Source: a virus. From it: a stretch of 33,245 nucleotides of DNA. Numbering within the stretch: position 1 is the first letter of the stretch; each line of letters starts with the position of its first letter. This document shows positions 29,558 through 33,245 of this stretch, in pieces. The notes below the pieces were generated by a model. It was not told the origin of the DNA, did no database searches, and worked only from the letters and a program-made list of their open reading frames with translations. The stretch spans positions 1 through 33,245 of the IMG/VR virus record IMGVR_UViG_3300033148_005667; one strand, 5' to 3'. Made by a program: the position numbers and the translations under genes.

Positions 29558-29801
29558 CGGTGAAATAATGAAACCTGTTTCAAAAGATGATAGTGTTGAT
29601 ATTATTTGTAAACCTACTGTTGTTGATGAGAGCTCTCTTTTTCTTGAAGGGTCTGGAGTGAAAATAAATCCTCAAAATTCAACTCTATCAAAATTTTTAA
29701 GATATGAAAAAGCTTTACAAGAGATAAAAAGCATTGGAGATAACGACTCTTTAAAACTTGCTAGTTGGGATATTGCAAGAGAAGCATTGGAGGAAAAATG
29801 A
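29550..29801 (+). CDS. Unknown plus-strand moron gene 4
   Basis: The start is taken as the GTG at 29550, six bases after GGAGGAG and overlapping the previous gene's end; upstream codons in this frame lie inside that gene. The product is 83 residues (starting MNNGEIMKPVSKDDSVDIIC), acidic, with a C-terminal helix ALQEIKSIGDNDSLKLASWD. An ATG at 29568 is the alternative start. No family is recognised. Confidence 0.6.
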   Translation: MNNGEIMKPVSKDDSVDIICKPTVVDESSLFLEGSGVKINPQNSTLSKFLRYEKALQEIKSIGDNDSLKLASWDIAREALEEK

Positions 29802-30001
29802 AAAGTATAGAAATTAAAAACATTAAAGTCACTGCAAAACTTTGGAAATCAATTGGTGAATGCCTTAAAGATTGTATTGAGCTTGCAGCAAAAGAATGGC
29901 AAAACGTAGAACTTTTTCACTGCGATAAAACTTATAAAATAAATGTAAATGATTTAGTTGCTTCAGTTAATGACGTAAAAAACGAAGAGGAGAGCAATTG
30001 A
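29798..30001 (+). CDS. Unknown plus-strand moron gene 5
   Basis: The ATG at 29798 overlaps the previous stop (ATGA) and has GGAGG upstream, giving 67 residues. The protein is helical, with KSIEIKNIKVTAKLWKSIGE at the N-terminus. A longer frame would overlap the previous gene. No family is recognised. Confidence 0.65.
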   Translation: MKSIEIKNIKVTAKLWKSIGECLKDCIELAAKEWQNVELFHCDKTYKINVNDLVASVNDVKNEEESN

Positions 30002-30204
30002 AAGAAGAGACACCATCTAAACACGCAAAACTCCGAGGCCTAACAATCTCTCTTAAAAAAGCTGGAGAGATAAACAAAATTCAAACCTACACCCCAGACG
30101 GGCTATACAAACTATTCAACAATCCAAACGATATCGATCATAAAAAATTCAATATGATAATCGATAACGCTCAGATTGTTTTTGAAGAGGGGATTAATCT
30201 TTAA
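29998..30204 (+). CDS. Unknown plus-strand moron gene 6
   Basis: The start is a TTG overlapping the previous stop as TTGA, with GAGGAG at good distance. It encodes 68 residues, basic, with LRGLTISLKKAGEINKIQTY. It is the last gene of the group; its end overlaps the end of the minus-strand gene at 30201 and a perfect hairpin covers the junction. No family is recognised. Confidence 0.65.
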   Translation: MKEETPSKHAKLRGLTISLKKAGEINKIQTYTPDGLYKLFNNPNDIDHKKFNMIIDNAQIVFEEGINL

Positions 30205-30210
30205 TCCCCT
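30188..30210. terminator. Bidirectional hairpin at convergent gene ends
   Basis: AGGGGATTAA and TTAATCCCCT form a perfect 10-bp stem with a three-base loop, just where the plus-strand group and the minus-strand gene at 30201 meet. There is no T-run on either side, so termination may be weak or the hairpin may mainly protect the mRNA ends. Confidence 0.55.
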
Positions 30211-30596
30211 ACGATATGTAATAGAGCTCTTAATTCTGATTCCAGTAACGAAACCTTATTATTCCCATTGTTTGGGTGATGCCTAATAGACTCTTCACAC
30301 GTTAATCCCAACCCCTTAAACCAACCTCTAACGTGGCTCTTAATGCTTTTATCTGATCCTTGAACAAAAGGAGCGAAATTAGATTTTTTAATAAGCTCTT
30401 CCGAAAGAAGCAATTTGTGTTCTAATACTTTTTTCTCAAATATTATATCCGTAAAATTCTTTGAAACCCAATTAGTAATCTCAGGACGAATAGCATCAAC
30501 TGCGTCACCGGGGAAAAGCCACTTTTCAGGCTCGTTAATTTCAGGCTTATGTTTGATAACTCTTAATATTTGAATAATTTCTTCAACTATTTCCAT
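30201..30596 (-). CDS. Unknown protein, 131 residues
   Basis: The protein is mostly helical, with KWLFPGDAVDAIRPEITNWV at about 25-44 and a C-terminal part SIRHHPNNGNNKVSLLESEL. The middle (KSHVRGWFKGLGLTCEESI) resembles a small DNA- or RNA-binding helical domain, but I recognise no family. It lies between TerL and portal, ends convergently with the plus-strand group, and starts next to the zinc-ribbon gene. Confidence 0.68.
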   Translation of the reverse strand: MEIVEEIIQILRVIKHKPEINEPEKWLFPGDAVDAIRPEITNWVSKNFTDIIFEKKVLEHKLLLSEELIKKSNFAPFVQGSDKSIKSHVRGWFKGLGLTCEESIRHHPNNGNNKVSLLESELRALLHIVGD

Positions 30597-30597
30597 T

Positions 30598-30909
30598 TCA
30601 ACATCCTTTAAAAAAGTTTAAAAATCCTTTAACAAATCCAACTTTATCTATTTTCAATTTATCATCAAGTAACTTCTTTTCTGCAGAAGCTTTTATATCC
30701 AACAAAGAAGCCTTTGCCCTGGTAATTTGCCAATCCTCTTTTTTGCCAAATTTAAGTTTAGCAGAGTCCGAAATTTTACGATCGCACTTTTCACATATGA
30801 TTTCTATACCATCAACTTGAAACCACTTTCTGAGAGTTCCACACCAAACATCTTTTTTGCCACAACATTGACAATTCCCCACACCAACAAAATCAATCTT
30901 ATCACTCAT
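30598..30909 (-). CDS. Small zinc-ribbon protein
   Basis: This 103-residue protein has CQCC at residues 13-16 and CEKC at 39-42, a zinc ribbon enclosing KDVWCGTLRKWFQVDGIEII. A basic helical region follows (WQITRAKASLLDIKASAEKK). It starts within the end of TerL (ATGA overlap). Small zinc proteins next to terminase genes are common in phages and may assist packaging or transcription. Confidence 0.72.
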   Translation of the reverse strand: MSDKIDFVGVGNCQCCGKKDVWCGTLRKWFQVDGIEIICEKCDRKISDSAKLKFGKKEDWQITRAKASLLDIKASAEKKLLDDKLKIDKVGFVKGFLNFFKGC

Positions 30910-32687
30910 AATTCCCTCATTCCTCGCTTCTCATAAATACTACCACTCTGCCCAGCAACCATAGCTCTAGTATGAGCATTAATCCCAGCCGCAACGGGAT
31001 CGATCCTCTGAACAGCCTTATCTTTATTGAGAATAATATTTTCATTGTGATCTTTTTTAGTAACAGCGTTACCCATAGCCCAAGTTATCACCGGATCATT
31101 GCCGTGAACCACTCTCTTTTCAGAAACCATATAACGAAAATCTTTAGTAGGTTCAGAGAGTACGTTTATTCTCTGCTGGATCTCAACAACTGTTGCACCA
31201 TCATCATCTAAATCAGAAGATATCTGAGTAGCACCCCACGGATCTATACACCACTCTTCAACATACCATCCGTTTTTCTCTGCAGTCTCTTGTGCATATT
31301 TCTTAACGTGTCTATAATCCACAACAGAACCTGCAGTAACTGATAAAAAACCCTGTTTTTCCCAAAGATCATAGGGCACTCTATCCTTTTTAATTTTAGC
31401 GTGGAAAACTTCTTCAGGAATAAATGAGTGACCGACTACGTAATACTTTTCATCATCACCAACAAACTCAAACCAAATAGAAGTTAAATCTTCACGAGCG
31501 GACAAATCCAAACCAACCCAACAAGTTTTATTCGTTTTCTCTGCAATGAGAGCGATTAAATCACCGTCATATCCACAAGCACCCCAACGGCCTAAATCCA
31601 TATATCCTAGTGCTCGCTGGTTCACCCAAATGTTCATATATTTAGTTAAGAATGTTCTCATTTTATCGGGAGCTGCTAAAGCTAATTCAAGTTTTGATTT
31701 AATATCATCAATACCAACTTGATACGTTGCTCTTATCGGGTTCGCTTTTTCCCATACTGCAGGATCTTTTATGTCGTCAATCGGATCACCTGGTGCAATT
31801 TTCTTGCCATCAACTACAATCGTTTCACTGGTGGTATTACAATCAAGCTCATTCACCATCACAAAGTATGATTCTATGTTGATCGGGTTTTCAGGGTCAA
31901 GTATTTGAGAGATTAAATGATACTCTACTCTGTAGCAAGGGTAGTGCAAATCTGCACCGGCGGTTGTGATTATACTAACGAGGGGTTCTGGACGTGCGCC
32001 CATTCCTTCAGCGAGGGCATCTAGGATGCCCGAATTAGGAGATTGGTGGTATTCGTCAATTAATCCTAAACTTGGGTTTAAACCGTCACCGCTCTTGTTA
32101 TCTTCTTTTGAAAGAGCTCTAAAAAATCCAGCGTTTGAAAGACTTGTTATTTTACCGTACGCAACTTTATAATGTTTCCCCTCAACAAGAAGTTTACATC
32201 TTGTTAGCATTGTTACGGCTTCGTCGTACGTGAGTTTCGCCTGTTCTTTTTTTGTGGCTGCTGCAAATATTTCAGGCTGTTCATCTCCTGCAACAACGAA
32301 TATAAAAAATAGGGCTATGAGAGCGTGAATTTGAGTCTTAACATTTTTACGAGCAACTTGCCAGTAAGAGTTTTTAAATCTCCTGTAACCCGTTTCTTTA
32401 TGAACCCACCCCAAAAGATTACCCATTATAAAATGAGTTATCGGCATAAGCTCAATTGGTTTTTTAGCAAGAATACCTTTTGTATGGCTGAATATTTTAC
32501 ACCACTCTTCAAACAGTACAGCATACTTATCATCAAACTTGTATGGAAAATCTTCACTGTTTTCTTCTGATCGCTTAAGGTCATTTAGGAAACGTAGGCA
32601 AGCCCATTTGTGCTTTTGGCAAGCCATAACTTTACCAGATAAAACATCATTGGAATAATCTATCATCTTTTGAAGATATTCGCTCAT
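30906..32687 (-). CDS. terL: Terminase large subunit
   Basis: The 593-residue protein is the packaging motor. The ATPase part has a Walker A-like motif VARKNVKTQ (111-119; the usual form is ARKNGKS/T, here with V instead of G), Walker B LGLIDE (207-212) and a coupling motif TTAG (241-244). The nuclease part begins with VGLDLSAREDL (about 391-401), has a further acidic site in CIDPWGA (about 487) and ends with HGNDPVITWAMGN. This is the Terminase_1/HK97-type family. Its start overlaps the TerS stop (ATGA). Confidence 0.94.
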   Translation of the reverse strand: MSEYLQKMIDYSNDVLSGKVMACQKHKWACLRFLNDLKRSEENSEDFPYKFDDKYAVLFEEWCKIFSHTKGILAKKPIELMPITHFIMGNLLGWVHKETGYRRFKNSYWQVARKNVKTQIHALIALFFIFVVAGDEQPEIFAAATKKEQAKLTYDEAVTMLTRCKLLVEGKHYKVAYGKITSLSNAGFFRALSKEDNKSGDGLNPSLGLIDEYHQSPNSGILDALAEGMGARPEPLVSIITTAGADLHYPCYRVEYHLISQILDPENPINIESYFVMVNELDCNTTSETIVVDGKKIAPGDPIDDIKDPAVWEKANPIRATYQVGIDDIKSKLELALAAPDKMRTFLTKYMNIWVNQRALGYMDLGRWGACGYDGDLIALIAEKTNKTCWVGLDLSAREDLTSIWFEFVGDDEKYYVVGHSFIPEEVFHAKIKKDRVPYDLWEKQGFLSVTAGSVVDYRHVKKYAQETAEKNGWYVEEWCIDPWGATQISSDLDDDGATVVEIQQRINVLSEPTKDFRYMVSEKRVVHGNDPVITWAMGNAVTKKDHNENIILNKDKAVQRIDPVAAGINAHTRAMVAGQSGSIYEKRGMREL

Positions 32688-33196
32688 TTTGCCATTCCGA
32701 ATTTAGAAAGTTCATCCTCTTCTGGTTCAGTTTTTTTTGATAATGGAACTGCACTAATCCGTGAACGTGGATCTAACATTAATTTTTCTCCGAGTTGCTT
32801 GAGAAGAGTACTTTTCTTATTAATCATTCCGTCAATTTTTAAAAGCATCATCATAACTTCATATGACTTCATTTTATCCAGACCACGCTTTTTTGCGTTA
32901 TCCTTTTTAAAGTCTTTCCGAGAACTGGTTAAATCTTGATACTCAGAATAAGCTGAACAGTATTGTTCAATTATTCCAGTATCTGCATTAGTAACATAGT
33001 CATTTTCTGCATTAATTTTGATAATGTGATTCCACATTTTCAACGCCACTTTGTCAGATTTCACCGAAGAGGGAGGAGTGAATTTTTTATCACCTAACTT
33101 CACTTCATTAGCGGCTCTAGATTTAAGATCATCTTTGGATCTCTTGCTCTTTCCACCTAAAATTAAATCAAAAGTAGCTTTGCGTTTTCTACCCAT
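32684..33196 (-). CDS. terS: Terminase small subunit, P27-like
   Basis: This 170-residue basic protein, directly before TerL, has the P27-family pattern: an N-terminal basic part, KVALKMWNHIIKINAENDYV and DTGIIEQYCSAYSEYQDL in the middle, and LGEKLMLDPRSRISAVPLSK near the C-terminus (compare L.L.P.sR..l). It recognises the packaging site on viral DNA. The start at 33196 overlaps the end of an upstream frame. Confidence 0.88.
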   Translation of the reverse strand: MGRKRKATFDLILGGKSKRSKDDLKSRAANEVKLGDKKFTPPSSVKSDKVALKMWNHIIKINAENDYVTNADTGIIEQYCSAYSEYQDLTSSRKDFKKDNAKKRGLDKMKSYEVMMMLLKIDGMINKKSTLLKQLGEKLMLDPRSRISAVPLSKKTEPEEDELSKFGMAK

Positions 33197-33245
33197 CAGT
33201 CACCCATAAAAAAGTTTCATTTAGCGGAGTTTGTGTCTTCTTGTG
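33189..33245 (-). CDS. End of an upstream gene, cut by the window edge
   Basis: A frame is open from the right edge and ends in TAG at 33189, overlapping the TerS start (ATGGGTAG). Only 18 residues are visible (ending TPLNETFLWVTDG). The tight overlap suggests a real gene, but so short a stretch could be open by chance. HNH genes often sit here in related phages; nothing visible supports that. Confidence 0.35.
   Translation of the reverse strand, partial: HKKTQTPLNETFLWVTDG

Noticed and set aside
1-33245. tRNA genes, insertion sequences, phage integrase and integron integrase
   Set aside because: None was recognised on either strand; absence of an integrase is limited to this window.

Overview
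The window is most of a tailed-phage genome or prophage: a siphovirus with an HK97-type head, in an AT-rich genome. Nearly everything is read from the minus strand, so the genetic order runs from the right edge to the left. No host marker gene is present. The Gram-negative-type compact genes, the integron-type cassettes and a proteobacterial/Bacillus-type parS site suggest an aquatic Gram-negative host, but that is inference. Whether the phage was integrated or free cannot be decided here, because no phage integrase, repressor or att site is visible.

Right to left. (1) 33245-20539: DNA packaging and head genes (TerS, TerL, portal, ClpP-type protease, HK97-fold capsid), then connector and tail-completion genes, the tail tube, and a tail-assembly chaperone pair that needs a -1 frameshift. 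A plus-strand group of six small unknown genes with its own promoter (28516-30204) lies between TerL and portal. (2) 20555-12476: tape measure, distal tail and hub-like proteins, and a large tail fibre. (3) 12460-10641: a small membrane/coiled-coil protein, an unknown protein, a perfect parS palindrome (11416-11437), an M15-type peptidase (probable endolysin) and a small exported protein with its own promoter. (4) 10640-8576: a gene-free stretch with heptamer repeats, a strong terminator, then a replication module. The initiator-like gene carries three 24-bp palindromic iterons inside its coding sequence, arranged like the lambda ori in gene O.

(5) 8380-1810: the most unusual part. It is a run of about 13 attC-like recombination sites separating about 13 compact cassettes, all in one orientation. 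Each cassette carries one to three small genes (ASCH protein, DUF6527-like protein, zinc-ribbon proteins, small membrane proteins, a ribbon-helix-helix protein with a DNA methyltransferase, and an HTH-containing cassette with its own promoter and operator). No integron integrase is visible, so this looks like a CALIN (cluster of attC sites lacking an integrase) embedded in a phage genome just downstream of replication. (6) 1707-1: an HNH nuclease, a double-HTH protein and a gene cut by the window edge.

Other structure stands out. Two long three-way-junction-like hairpins (8403-8489 and 528-622) and a simple terminator (10343-10370) each sit directly before a ribosome-binding site with a similar downstream sequence. 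The GC-rich octamer CGGCGGGG occurs eight times, all on the minus strand, which suggests a Chi-like or other oriented motif. Three promoters share the exact form TTGTTT-17-TATATT.
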